In this document: positions 1 to 11,261 of the stretch, piece by piece | Position numbering within the stretch: position 1 is the first letter of the stretch | Layout of the letters: every line of letters starts with the position of its first letter | DNA from: Callorhinus ursinus | Taxonomy: Eukaryota > Chordata > Mammalia > Carnivora > Otariidae | DNA length: 64,000 nucleotides | Reading direction: 5' to 3' | Assembly: GCF_003265705.1 (NCBI RefSeq) | Contig: NW_020312902.1 | Location: forward strand, 15,936,970-16,000,969 | Position numbers and translations under genes: made by a program | Notes under the pieces: model-generated | What the model saw: the letters and a program-made list of their open reading frames with translations, nothing else | Databases searched by the model: none | Told to the model about the DNA's origin: nothing

Positions 1-232
1 AAATGGGAAGATGTTGGTCAAAGGGTATAAACTTCCAGTTATACGATGAATAAGACAGCATGGTGACTATGGTTTAACAATACTGTATCATAAACTTGAA
101 AGTTGCTGAGAGTAGATCTTAAATGTTCACACACACACAAATTATAATTATGCAAGGTAATGGATGTATCAACTAACCTTATTATGGTAAAAATATTTGC
201 AAAGTATACTTGCATCAAATCATCATATTGTA

Positions 233-432
233 GGGGCGCCTGGGTGGCTCAGTCGTTAAGCATCTGCCTTTGGCTCAGGTCATGATCCCAGGGTCCTGGG
301 ATCAAGCCCTGTGTCGGGCTCCCCACTCGGCGGGAAGCCTGCTTCTCCCTCTCCCACTCCCCCTGGTGTTCCTGCTCTCGCTATCTCTCTCTCTGTCAAA
401 TAAATAAAATCTTTAAAAACCAAAACAAAAAA
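233..432 (+). repeat. Carnivore SINE
   Basis: Full length. 17-base target duplication CAAATCATCATATTGTA at 216-232, repeated at 433-449 with one change. Confidence 0.95.
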
Positions 433-1735
433 CAAATCATCATACTGTACAGCTTAAACTTACATAATATATTATGTCAATTAAATCTCAATAAAGCTGG
501 GGGCAGAAAATAACATGTAATAGATCTTTAAATAAATGAATAGATAACAGAAAAGATAATAGACAGATATGCTTTACTGAAACCAAAGTTGATAAGGATA
601 ATATGCAGATATAATAGTCCAGTGGTTTCCAAATGTCAAGGGGGCTAAGGCACTTCACAGAATGTCAAGAACTCAACACCCTCTTTGACTCCTTGCCCAA
701 GAAATAACATTACAGAGAGACAAATTCAAACCAGTGCTAGAACAGAAGTCACAAGCTCTCCCTATCAGAGCTTTGAAAGTTTTTGACCATGACCTAGAGA
801 AATATAGTTTATATTACAACTCAGAATACAAGGTCTCTAACTAAAACAAAAGTTCCCCAAAATAATACTTATCCTTATTATGTGTGATGCATGGATACTT
901 TCTATTCTATTCTATTTTTTTTTTCCTCCCTTCATAACTGAAGCTGGTACCAGAAAACGGAAGTGCTCAAAGGGGTCATATCCAAGGAACAAAGAAACTA
1001 AGTGGAAGGGGCTAAACTCAAAATGATGTGAGCACCAAAAATAATCATAAATGTAATAAATTGTAAAACACTGAATAAATATTCACAAGCCCCCCAAGGG
1101 GGGAAACCCTCATTTGCCACCACTAGTGATCATTATTAACACTAACTCCTTACTCTGAAAGTAGGCAATTAAAGGAAAATAATTAAGCCTTTTCCCTGCT
1201 TTTTTAGGAGAAACTATGGTTCATCCTCCAGTTTATGAAAGAAAGTGGTTCTTAACAGAGAATGCCAGCTAATCAATGTAGAAAAAATGAATTAGAAAAT
1301 CATCATTTTGTAAACCCCACTTAAATAAATGAGTGGCAAAAATTCATCAGTAGATTATCATTAGGTAAAAAGATATTAGAGAACAGGATAGTCACAAGGT
1401 ACCAAATTATTATTTCACAGAGTATTTACTAATTGCAAAGGGAAAAATAAATTTACAATGAGGAAATGCGGCAATCACAACCAGAAGCAAATAATCCAAC
1501 TTAACACCACCAATAGTGGGGACCAACCTGACAATATATACTTCCTGTGATAATATGAAATACACAGTATCACCTACAAAGTACTCTTGCCAAAAATGTT
1601 TAACCTGCATCAAGTTAAGCCTTTAATCCTAACTTCTAGAATACAGGAATATATGAGATAGAGGAACAAGTTAAATGATACCACAAGGACACAGACAAAC
1701 CTAGAACGTACAACATTCTAAAGATAAACGGCTTA

Positions 1736-1935
1736 GGGGCGCCTGGGTGGCTCAGTGGTTAAGTGTGTGCCTTCGGCTCAGGTCATGATCCCAGGGTCCT
1801 GGGATCGAGCCCCGCATCAGGCTCCCTGCTCAGCGGGAGGCCTGCTTCTCCCTCTCCCACTCCCCCTGCTTGTGTTCCCTCTCTCGTTGTGTCTCTCTCT
1901 GTCAAATAAATAAACAAAATCTTAAAAAAAAAAAA
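1736..1935 (+). repeat. Carnivore SINE
   Basis: Full length; target duplication AAGATAAACGGCTTA / AAGATAAATAGCCTA. Confidence 0.95.
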
Positions 1936-4900
1936 AAGATAAATAGCCTAGTCTCCTCAAATAGTCAATGCCAAGAGAAAAAAAAAAGGGCGGAGAAAAC
2001 TATATTAGATTTTAAAAGTCTAAGGAGATATAACTACCTAATGAAAGAGAATTTTGCTTGGATTTTGGTTTGTAAAACCAGCTATAGCTATAAAAGGCAG
2101 TTTGGGGGCAAATCAGGAATTTTTAATGTGGACGGGATATTAGCTAATATCGATAAATTATTAAGTTTCTTAGGTGTGATAATGGTACTGTGATTATGTA
2201 GGAGAATGTGTCCTTATTTAGGACACATGCTAAAGTATTCAAGGGTAAGATGCCAACATGTCTGAAACTTATTTTCAAATAGCTTATAAAAAATAATACA
2301 TATATATATATATGGAGAAAACAAACATGGCTAAATATTAATAAGTGTGAAAATAAGTGTGCAGAAGTTTAAAATCTTTCACAATAAAAAACTGAGGAGA
2401 AAATGCTGTGTGACCCTTTAAAATGATTTCACAATCCACTAACGGAATGCAACTTGTAGTCTGAAAGATACCACTCTAGCCCATGGTAGGGCAGTCATAA
2501 TACCTTAGCTCTCACTTTATCATCAATTTGCAGCCAGTTTTCTTAAACCTGTTGTTTGTCCAAAGAGAAGAATGAGCCTTCCTGAAAAATCTCATGTGGA
2601 ATGAGGCTTTCTTATCCTGCAACCCCTTGTTAGGAGTCTCTCAAGTTTTGTATTTTTTCTGCCGGTTAATAACTCAGTTTATTTGAAAGGCAAAATAATC
2701 AGTGGGAAAATTCCTACCAGTGTCAAGGAAATTCCCTTTGTCCCTCTACCTTTAGAGGATTTTTCCCAATGCAGGGCGCATCACAGAGAACACTGAAGTC
2801 CTTTTGATCCTTTTCCCCCCTAGTTAATGTTCCCAGCTACCCTCAGCCTCCAGCTCCCAAGCTGCTTTCCAGGACACCTGGAAGCAAGCTGCATGGCTGA
2901 CTACAGAAAAACCCTTGCTCCCACACCACATCTGGCCCTGCCTTTCCACCAATTCATATGCCAATTTATTGCCCTCTGATGTACAGTCTATCAGCCCACT
3001 TCCTGGATGATCCCACTTCACACTGGGCCAGAAACCCAAGGCAATAATGCGAGTTCTACAAATGGGCAAGTAATTGCTCAATAAGCGTGGAACAAGGAAA
3101 GGTCAGTTGTGATGTGTGCACATGTGGCAGCCCTTCACAACTCAACCTACAGTGGCAACAGTGGTAACAGAAGGCTGGTGTTACAGAAGAGGTATGCAGT
3201 GAGAAGCCAGACAACAGGCAGCCAGGAGTGCTTGTCCATCTAAGTCCTTCAGGATCTCCAAAGACCAAAGAAACAAAAGCCTTAAACCTGCTAAGGAGCA
3301 TCTTATCTTCTGGTTTCCAGAAGCAAAACTGAGAGCTTAAGGGAGTCACTGCTCTCCATCAACCAACCTTTCCTAATGAGGTGATCTGAGCTGAAATGAT
3401 CAAATCTTCATTTTACTCTATACCCAGTTCTATCTTCTAATGGGTGCCAGGAGAGAAAACACAAATGCACTCATCCTTTCCATTAACATATCCAATATCA
3501 CTTTAGAAACTAGGGTGACCAATTAAGCATCTATGAACATAAAGAGGTGGTTAGAGAAGGCAAGGCTGAGACAAATAACTCTTTACTATCTCTAATCAAA
3601 ACTGCACGTTAAATTTCAAATATCTGGCTTCTTCTGAAACTCTTTTGGCACTTGACTCTGAGTGGGTGGAAAAAGAAGAAAGAGACTCTGCCTGCATCCT
3701 TGTTAAAAACAAAGCAGCAGCTGGCTTTTCCTCTTTTCACTAATCTGACTGCTGCCATGGCAGGTTGGGCACATACTCAGAGAGAAATTTTAGGCCTCAA
3801 GAGGTATCTGTGCCAAAGAGGACAATGGCAATGACAGCAATACCAGCAACTCTGATGCCCACTTCAGACCACACTGTCACACCATCCCTTAACCTCTACT
3901 AGAAAAAAATTAGGCTCCTTTGCCTCTGCTTCTGAATCCAAGCTATTAAGAAAACCCTTTTTATCAAAACCCACTTTCAGATACATGTAGTAAATTTGTC
4001 AGCAAACTACTTTTGATGGCTAAATGTGTTTAAGTATTACGGAGAGAAAAAGGGAGAGCTGGGCTCATAAGAAGCCAGACTATGCAGAGCTGATTCTTCT
4101 CCTCAAAGTCTTCATTTTTCTAATCTCTAGGACAAACAAATGTTTGGAAGAGCTTCTTGGTTTAGGAGTGTCAACTGATGAGGGTTCAGATCATTCCCAG
4201 GAAGGACAAAGTCATCAAATTACAGGCCTCAGAGTCACCTTGTTGATATGAATATTCCCTGGGGAAAAAAATAATCACAGTACCTTTATTTTCTCTAACT
4301 GAGCTGAAATGTCCACAAGTCTGAAGCCACTCAAGCTACCAAGATTCTAAGGTGCCAAAGTCAGTCTGATTCAAATTCAGGTCACATCCTAATGTGTTGC
4401 TCAAAGATCTCCAAACTAATACAATCTTTTATTTATAGAACAAAAAAGTCAAAAAGGGCACAGGAAATACATACTTACATAAGTGTGCCCAACATTGTAC
4501 TTCCAACACTCAACCCATTACATGAATTTGTCTGCCAGATTTTATCAAACACACTTGGTTCTTTCAGTCTCCAGTTAGGTCTTGAACAATTCACAAGCTC
4601 AATTTCAAGTGGGACAAAGCTAATGACTCATTCAACTTTCTTCTCATGCTGACTAATAATGATGTATTACTTACTACTCCCCAAACTACAGGCCCCTACA
4701 TAAAAAGTGAGTATGCACTCAATCAGTATGGGAGATGATAACTCTAGCAAAATTTTTATTCAAATAATGCACCCTTACTCAATCTTTTCCCTAACAGAGA
4801 CTACTTAAGTCTCTTTTCCTAATACCTTCCCCTGTGCCAAATAAAACAGATTAAACTTGAGGTATGAGGCATCCTTGAACAGTTTTGCTACTACTTAGAA

Positions 4901-7130
4901 GGGTATTTCTAAGAGACCTAAGCTAGACAGGTGTTAAGTCATCGTTCCTCCCAGGTTGGCTTCCAGACTCTGTTTAAATGTTCTCTATAAACCTCTGGAG
5001 GTTATATGGATTCAAACCTCCTAGCTCTGAATTCACAGAGCTTGAGACAGACAGTACTCTACAGGTGTGTTTGTCCAGGATAAACTATATTTAAATAAAC
5101 TCCTGATACATCATCCACTTTCTCCAGGCACCTGCTTCTCCCTCTTAAACTCAAGTACACCATATCTTGTTGTCCAGTAAAAAAAAATCCTCTCCCACAG
5201 AGTTACTCTACACAAACCACGGATGTCTTTCGGAATATCTAACTCTGGCGAGAACTGCTTTATATGAAAAAACCAAATAAGCAAATATATAAGCTATAAT
5301 TTTTGTTCATTTCTTTGGCTTGTTTGTTAGTAAGACATGAAAAGATGGCCATAGACTGCCCTCATTCACTATCAGCCATTCCATGCCTGATAGGGAACCA
5401 TATGGCACAGAACAGAAGCCATAAAGGTTAGCCTTGGAATGGTCAGCTAGAGCTACTAGTCTTGTAAAACCAGTGGCTATGAGTTGGCTATACCATTATA
5501 GACCCAATTCCTAAGTGCCTAATCAAAATGCCTAGCACATAGCAGATATTCAACAAATATTGGTTAGAAGCAATTTAATAACCCAGACCCAGAAGGAATT
5601 CAAATCTTGGTGAACCCCAGCAAAAAAAGGTCCAAGAAGATAAAACAATTCCACAGTTAATACAGATGCTTATATTGGGCCTCAAGACCATCTTAGTCTT
5701 AAACTGAATATCCCCAATCCTCATAGGCCCTCAGAATTTTAATGACTAGAGTTAACTCTCCAAAGGCTCACTACCCACCCCACTGAACCCCCACCATCCC
5801 CAACACACACACCACTAAAAAGTCTCCCTCAAGCTCTGGCCCTAAGAGGTATTCCCTTAAGAGAAGATTCTGGCTGTGATACTTTTAGACTATTCCGCTC
5901 TCTCTGCTTTAAACCAAAAATTTCCTGGAAAAGAACCTCTTTGTAATGATCTAAGTTTAAAGACCAAGGACAAAGGCAGCCTAAAAATGGAGGCAAATGA
6001 CCACAGTCAAACACCACAAATCACAACTGACTAGAGCCCTTTCCATGAAGCTATACTGGATGAGGGCACTAAGGCTTACAAGGACTTGTCTAGTTGGGGA
6101 ACAAAGAGATCAAAGACCGTACACCATGTTGGCTAGGATTCTTCTAAACTGCTTATGTTCTTTTCTTCTTCTTCTTTTTTTTTTTAACTGCTTACTTTCT
6201 TCAGACCTAAAACCAGGAGCAGTACCAAGTATCCTGATATTTTCCTTTCCCTTTCAGCCCCCCATCCCATGCCACAGATCTTACCACCTGGTCTAGCAGT
6301 TAAGATTGAAGATAACTTCAGTATGCAAGAGTCCCCACAAGATCTCTAGAAGAATAAAAGGAAACATGTCTTTGGAATCCCAAACCATGGCAGGGTTTGG
6401 GAAGATGAAAGGGAGAAGCAGTGGTCCTTCTGCCCCTAAGGCCAAGACACCCCAGCCTGGCAGGCAGCACAGAGTTAACTACCCACCCGCTTTGAGAAGC
6501 ACAAAGGTACATCACTGCAACATGCCTAACATTTACATTGCCTCTCTCTGCTCATTAAACAGGTTTTGGTTAAATAATGAACAAACTGTATTACAGACTC
6601 CGATGAGAATTCCAAAATTATAAATCAACTGGGAAAGCCCATAGGGGCAGACAGACAGGGAGGGGGGAGAAGGATAATATTGACTAATATAAAGGGCGCA
6701 GCTTGACAGTGGATATTCCTGCCACACCTGATCAAACACACTCCGTGGGGGGAGGGGAAAGAGAGCAAGAGAGGGGAGATGGGGCAAGACAGCCTGAAAT
6801 TTGCATCCGGAAAAGATTAAAACGGATTCTTTGGGGATAGAGAAAATACATAATATATATTACTATAAATGCAAAACTGTACTAAAAGCTAACTCAAATG
6901 TCAAAGATTACAGCTTGAATAAATTTAAATATAAAAGCCATGTGCTTCTTGAGTTAATGAGAGAGACATAAAAGGACAAACTGGGCCAGGAGGCTGAAAA
7001 GAGCCTTATGCTGCCTTTGCTGGGTAATGGGTTCAGGGCACAGCAGCAGCTACAGAGGCTTCCCTCCATAGCTCTGAGACCTGAGGAAGAACTGGCGAAT
7101 CCCATTACTCTTCCAGCCTACATTTGCTGT

Positions 7131-7345
7131 TTTTAAAAATTAAGATGTAATTCACATGCCATAAAATTTACCTTTTTAAAGTGTACAATTCAGTGTTTTA
7201 AAATATATTCACAAAGTTGTACAACCATGACCACTATCTAATTCCAGAATACTTTCATCACCCCATAAAGAAACCCTATACCCATTTGCAGTCACTCCCC
7301 AGACCCCCTCCCAGCCCCTGGTAACCACCACACATCTAATTTAAC
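7131..7345 (-). mobile_element. L1 3' end fragment (old mammalian L1, antisense)
   Basis: TTCACATGCCATAAAATTTA, GTACAATTCAGTG and CAACCATGACCACTATCTAA are typical of the reverse complement of L1M-type 3' regions. Confidence 0.75.
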
Positions 7346-8224
7346 TTTTCAGAATAACCTCCTAAAAGGATTCCTAAGAGGGCTTAAAGACCAAATGAGG
7401 GGCAGCACTCAAGTCTCACTGGTGGTGAGCTAAGGTTTTATCCAAAATAGCAAAATGCAAACTTTGCTCTTAGGTACCCTGTATCTTCCAAGTGCAACTG
7501 TCACTTTAGATTTGATATTAGACTATTTTATTACTCTAAATGCTACAGAGCATGCAGTCATCATGCAATCTGGGCAAATACTAACTGTGAATGTAGTCCA
7601 GAAACATGTATCTGTGAGAATAACTGGTATGGAGTTAGCTAACCTTATTAGAGGTTATCCACAATGCTCAGATAATACTCCTGGAAGAGTAGGTAGTGCT
7701 TATCTACTTAAAAGATCCTCTACTGACAAGAAAAGAAAAAAAAAATCATTTTAGTTTACTGACAATGTCCAATGAACTACCCATTTCCAACAGTGATATT
7801 CCTAACCAACCAAGCCAGCAGATAGCCTAGAAAAAAGCAAACAGAAAGCCTTTTTATAAGAAGAGTCTAAGTCCAAGTCAGTTTCATGAGTTAAACTGAA
7901 TGGAAGTCCTAGAATTCCTGCCATACCTCCTCCAGTCTAGGTGGGACACCATTCCCAGTCACACAGAGCAGGCAGTCCCTTCAGTTTCTCTTTCCAAGTT
8001 CAAAACCCTTTCCCAGCGTCCCACCATTAATGCATTAATAGGCTTCCAAGAAAGCAGTCCTCCTGACACTGCCAATCAGAAAAATCTGTTTGTCTCAGTA
8101 AAAGAAACAAGAAATTGGTCATGGACTACAGAGTCCAGGACCACAGGGGCAGCTGACCCATAAACTTCCTCCTGGAAGCCAGCACTTTGTGGGGGGTCAG
8201 AACCAATCAGAAGACTATGAGATG

Positions 8225-8424
8225 GGGGCACTTGGGTGGCTCAGTCGTTAAGCATCTGCCTTCGGCTCAGGTCATGATCCCAGGGTCCTGGGATCAAGTC
8301 CTACATCGGGCCCCCTGCTCGGTGGGAAGCCTGCTTCTCCCTCTCCCACTACTCCCTGCTTGTGTTCCCTCTCTCGCTGTCTCTCTCTCTGTCAAAGAAA
8401 TAAAATCTTAAAAAAAAAAAAAAA
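8225..8424 (+). repeat. Carnivore SINE
   Basis: Target duplication AGACTATGAGATG / AGACTATGAAATG. Confidence 0.95.
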
Positions 8425-9286
8425 AGACTATGAAATGTTCCATTTTGGGTCCACTCTGTCCTTTTTTCAGGCACGTAATATGTTAAAACCTAAAAACAAT
8501 GAGCAACTTGGCAGACACCATTTCAACATCTGCCCTGGAAAATACTACCACCTTCTTGCTCCAGGAGAAAGCTTGGCAACACCCAGCTATGTTCCTAGTA
8601 CCGCTGACAGAACTGGCTCCTCAGCACATTCTGATTTTATTAGTTTCAAGCAGCAGATAATCTGAACTCCTGACTCAAAGATAAAGGAAAATTAAGCAGA
8701 AGACTCAACTCTGGCAGCTCTTAGATGGTCTAGAAACCCCAAGTATTGGACTGCACCACTCACCACAGATACGGTCTCTTGAGATACGTCAAGGATATGT
8801 CAGGATAGAGAAAATAAGTATGGGATATGGATTAGACGGCAAGAAGGAAATGTAGCTCTGTCAGGATAGCAGCACCATCTCAGCTCCTTAAGGTCTGCAG
8901 AGTGCCCAAAAGGCCTACAAGGCTACTCCAGTCTGATCTCAGCCATTTGGGGTATTTCCAACCACATACAACACAATACTGTGTATAAACTGTTTGTCAA
9001 ATGTTTCCAAGTATACTAACATGTTTAATCCTCTTCACATCTCTTAAAAGATAGTACAGTTGACCCTTTAACAACCCATGGGTTTGGGCCACCAACCCCC
9101 CCTTGCAGTTGAAAATCCATGTATAACTTTTGACTCTTCAAAAACTTAATAGTCTGTTAACCAGGAACCTTACTGATAACATAAGCAGTTAATTAATACA
9201 TATTTTATATGTCAAATGTATTATATATTGTATTCTTATAATAAACTAACTAGAGAAAAGAAAATGTTATTCAGAAAGTCATAAGC

Positions 9287-9475
9287 GGGGGCGCCTGGGT
9301 GGCTCAGATGGTCAGGCGTCTGCCTTCGGCTCAGGTCATGATCCCGGGGTCCTGGGATCGAGCCCCAAATCGGGTTCCCTGCTCGGTGGGGAGCCTGCTT
9401 CTCCCTCTGCCTCTCTCTCTCTCTCTCTCCCTGACTTTCATGAATAAATAAATAAAATATTTAAAGAAAAAAAAA
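9287..9475 (+). repeat. Carnivore SINE, CTTTCATGAATAAA subtype
   Basis: Inserted in the Tigger-like element; duplication AAGTCATAAG / AAGTCACAAG. Its tail (CCTGACTTTCATGAATAAAT) differs from most copies here. Confidence 0.93.
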
Positions 9476-9485
9476 AGTCACAAGC

Positions 9486-9598
9486 AGGGAGCCCGCTGGT
9501 GAAGTCAGTAGAGCATGCAACTCTTGCTCTTAAGGTTGTGAGTTCAAGCCCAACACTGGGTGTAGAGATTACTTGAAAATAAAATCTTAAAAAAAAAA
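9486..9598 (+). repeat. Short tRNA-type carnivore SINE
   Basis: tRNA-like head (GTAGAGCATGCAACTCTTG, GTTCAAGCCC) then GTAGAGATTACTTGAAAATA and the A-tail. Third copy of the target, AGTTATAAG, follows. Confidence 0.88.
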
Positions 9599-10389
9599 GT
9601 TATAAGGAAGAGCAAATATATTTACAGTACTGTACTGTATATACTGAAAAAAATCCACATATAAGTGGACCTACAAAGTTCAAATCTGTATTATTCAAGG
9701 ATCAACTGCATGCTGAACTTTGGCCACCAAAAAGAGTTGTAAATACCAACTCACTACATTTTCTTTCTCATTGGGATAGGTAGGCATATTTATCCATAAA
9801 GTTAACAAAAAAAAAAATCTGTGCAAGTAGCCAACTTCCTAAAGCAGCCAAGTCACTTACAGTACAGGCCATAAAATAAGAACATGCCACTTGGTTGCAG
9901 CTTTAACCCTGTTAACTGGCTAATAACCACTTCCTCTATATTTGATCTATGGCTAACATTTCCGATGTTTTTCAACTGAGCGAAATTGCTCCTCTAAAAA
10001 AAAACATGTAGAGAACGCTTAGATAACTTCAGCTCATGTCTAGGAAAGTAAAAAGGAGTTTTTCTCCAGATATCCTCCTACATTTCTCATGAAAGGAAAA
10101 AATGTGTTATTGCTTACTTAACTTGCGGAAACCTAAAAGCTTTCAATTGTTCCACTCCAGGAATATAAATTGCAAAAGCCCTTTATGGTTGACAGAGGAA
10201 CACAGCTCTGAGGCTTTCCCTTCAATCTCTCTCCCCTTGAAAAACCCAAGGGTGTTGAGATTTGCCTACTCCTTTGACACATACATACACATAACGGGAG
10301 GCACTTCCTGCATACATTCTCTTCTAATTTCATAAACAGAAGCAATGCAGACCAGGGCACTAAACCAGGCCTGAATTCTAGTTTTGACT

Positions 10390-10560
10390 CCACCTCTTAG
10401 GATCAATGTGACATCAACTAAATCATTTAAAATTTCTCTGGGCTTCAACTTCATTCATAAAAAGGGGACAATGTCTGTTACGCCTCCTTCACAGGATTGT
10501 GTAAAAGTTCAGTAAGGTAATAAACATGAAAGAGGCTTTGAAAATTCTAAACATATGAAT
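10390..10560 (+). repeat. MIR element near GBF1 exon 3
   Basis: TTCTCTGGGCTTCAACTTCA, ATAAAAAGGGGACAATG and TTCACAGGATTGTGTAAAAG are MIR-like in order. Confidence 0.6.
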
Positions 10561-10925
10561 ATTACATAGTTATTATGATGAGTAAAAAAAGGGACAAATG
10601 ATTTTGGGAACACATGATGACTGAAAGATCTATATGACACACAAATAAGGCCCTAAAAGTGACAACGACTTTCTATAAGAGAAGGGTTTTTGTTGCAAGT
10701 ACTAAAAACTTGACTTGTAAAAAATATTAATAAAAACTTCACTTGTGCCACCAACTTCCTACCTCATGGCATGCGTGAAACAGAGAAAGAAAGTAGTTAA
10801 AACAAGACCAAAAATAACTTCATTGTAACTCAATAAAGGGAGCTTTAATTGTATGAACATTGATTCCCCACTAAGGTGGGACATTGTACCAGGAACTCAA
10901 GGAAAAAGATCAACAATGCAGTAAA

Positions 10926-11130
10926 CCAGGGGCAAACTATACCCATGAGCCAAACCTGGCTTGTACCGGTTTCTGAAAAAATTTTTATTTACCACTCATT
11001 CATGTAAGTATTATCTATGTCTGCTCTTGAGCTACAATGGCAGAATTGAGCAGCTGCACAGTTGCTATGGCCTGCAAAGCCTAAAATATTTACTATATAG
11101 TCCCTTACAGGAAAAGTTTTGTCTATCCCT
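10926..11130 (+). mobile_element. MER5A-like hAT-Charlie remnant
   Basis: It reads CCAGGGGCAAACTAT at one end and has GCCTGCAAAGCCTAAAATAT and TCCCTTACAGGAAAAGTTTT in the order of MER5A. It sits 65 bases from GBF1 exon 3. Confidence 0.8.
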
Positions 11131-11194
11131 ACAATAAATCAAGCACATGGTTTTTTACCAGTATAAATAATCCTACTTAGATGCGGGGACTTAC

Positions 11195-11261
11195 CTGTTA
11201 TATTGGTTAAAACCTCTTTTAGATGACTGAAACTATGCAGCAAAGGATCCCGTTCTTCATC
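11195..11261 (-). CDS. GBF1: GBF1 exon 3
   Basis: A 67-base coding exon with acceptor TACTATAG before GATGAAGAA and donor ATAACAG before GTAAGT. It ends one base into a codon (phase 1). The translation DEERDPLLHSFSHLKEVL continues the GBF1 N-terminus. Confidence 0.93.

Larger units (their letters stand above)
9057..9712 (+). mobile_element. Tigger-like (TcMar) DNA transposon remnant, interrupted
   Basis: The left end CAGTTGACCCTTTAACAA and right end TTATTCAAGGATCAACTGC are inverted repeats. The inner sequence fits the short Tigger3/4-type family as I recall it. Two SINEs interrupt it at 9287-9475 and 9486-9598. Confidence 0.75.
1..11194 (-). other. GBF1: GBF1 intron 3 (partial)
   Basis: Sequence downstream of GBF1 exon 3 on the minus strand. 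It is AT-rich, with a few SINEs, an antisense L1 3' end at 7131-7345, a Tigger-like transposon at 9057-9712, a MIR at about 10390-10560 and a MER5-like element at 10926-11130. In 434-1720, 1951-7130 and 7350-8211 I recognise nothing beyond a short L2-like piece near 5515-5570. Short open frames here have no recognisable homology. Confidence 0.55.

Noticed and set aside
7455..7754. 99-codon frame in GBF1 intron
   Set aside because: No recognisable domain; AT-rich intronic chance frame.
9486..9560. tRNA gene-like sequences (also at 12004, 28394, 53093, 55483)
   Set aside because: tRNA-derived SINE heads with A-tails and target duplications, not intact tRNA genes.
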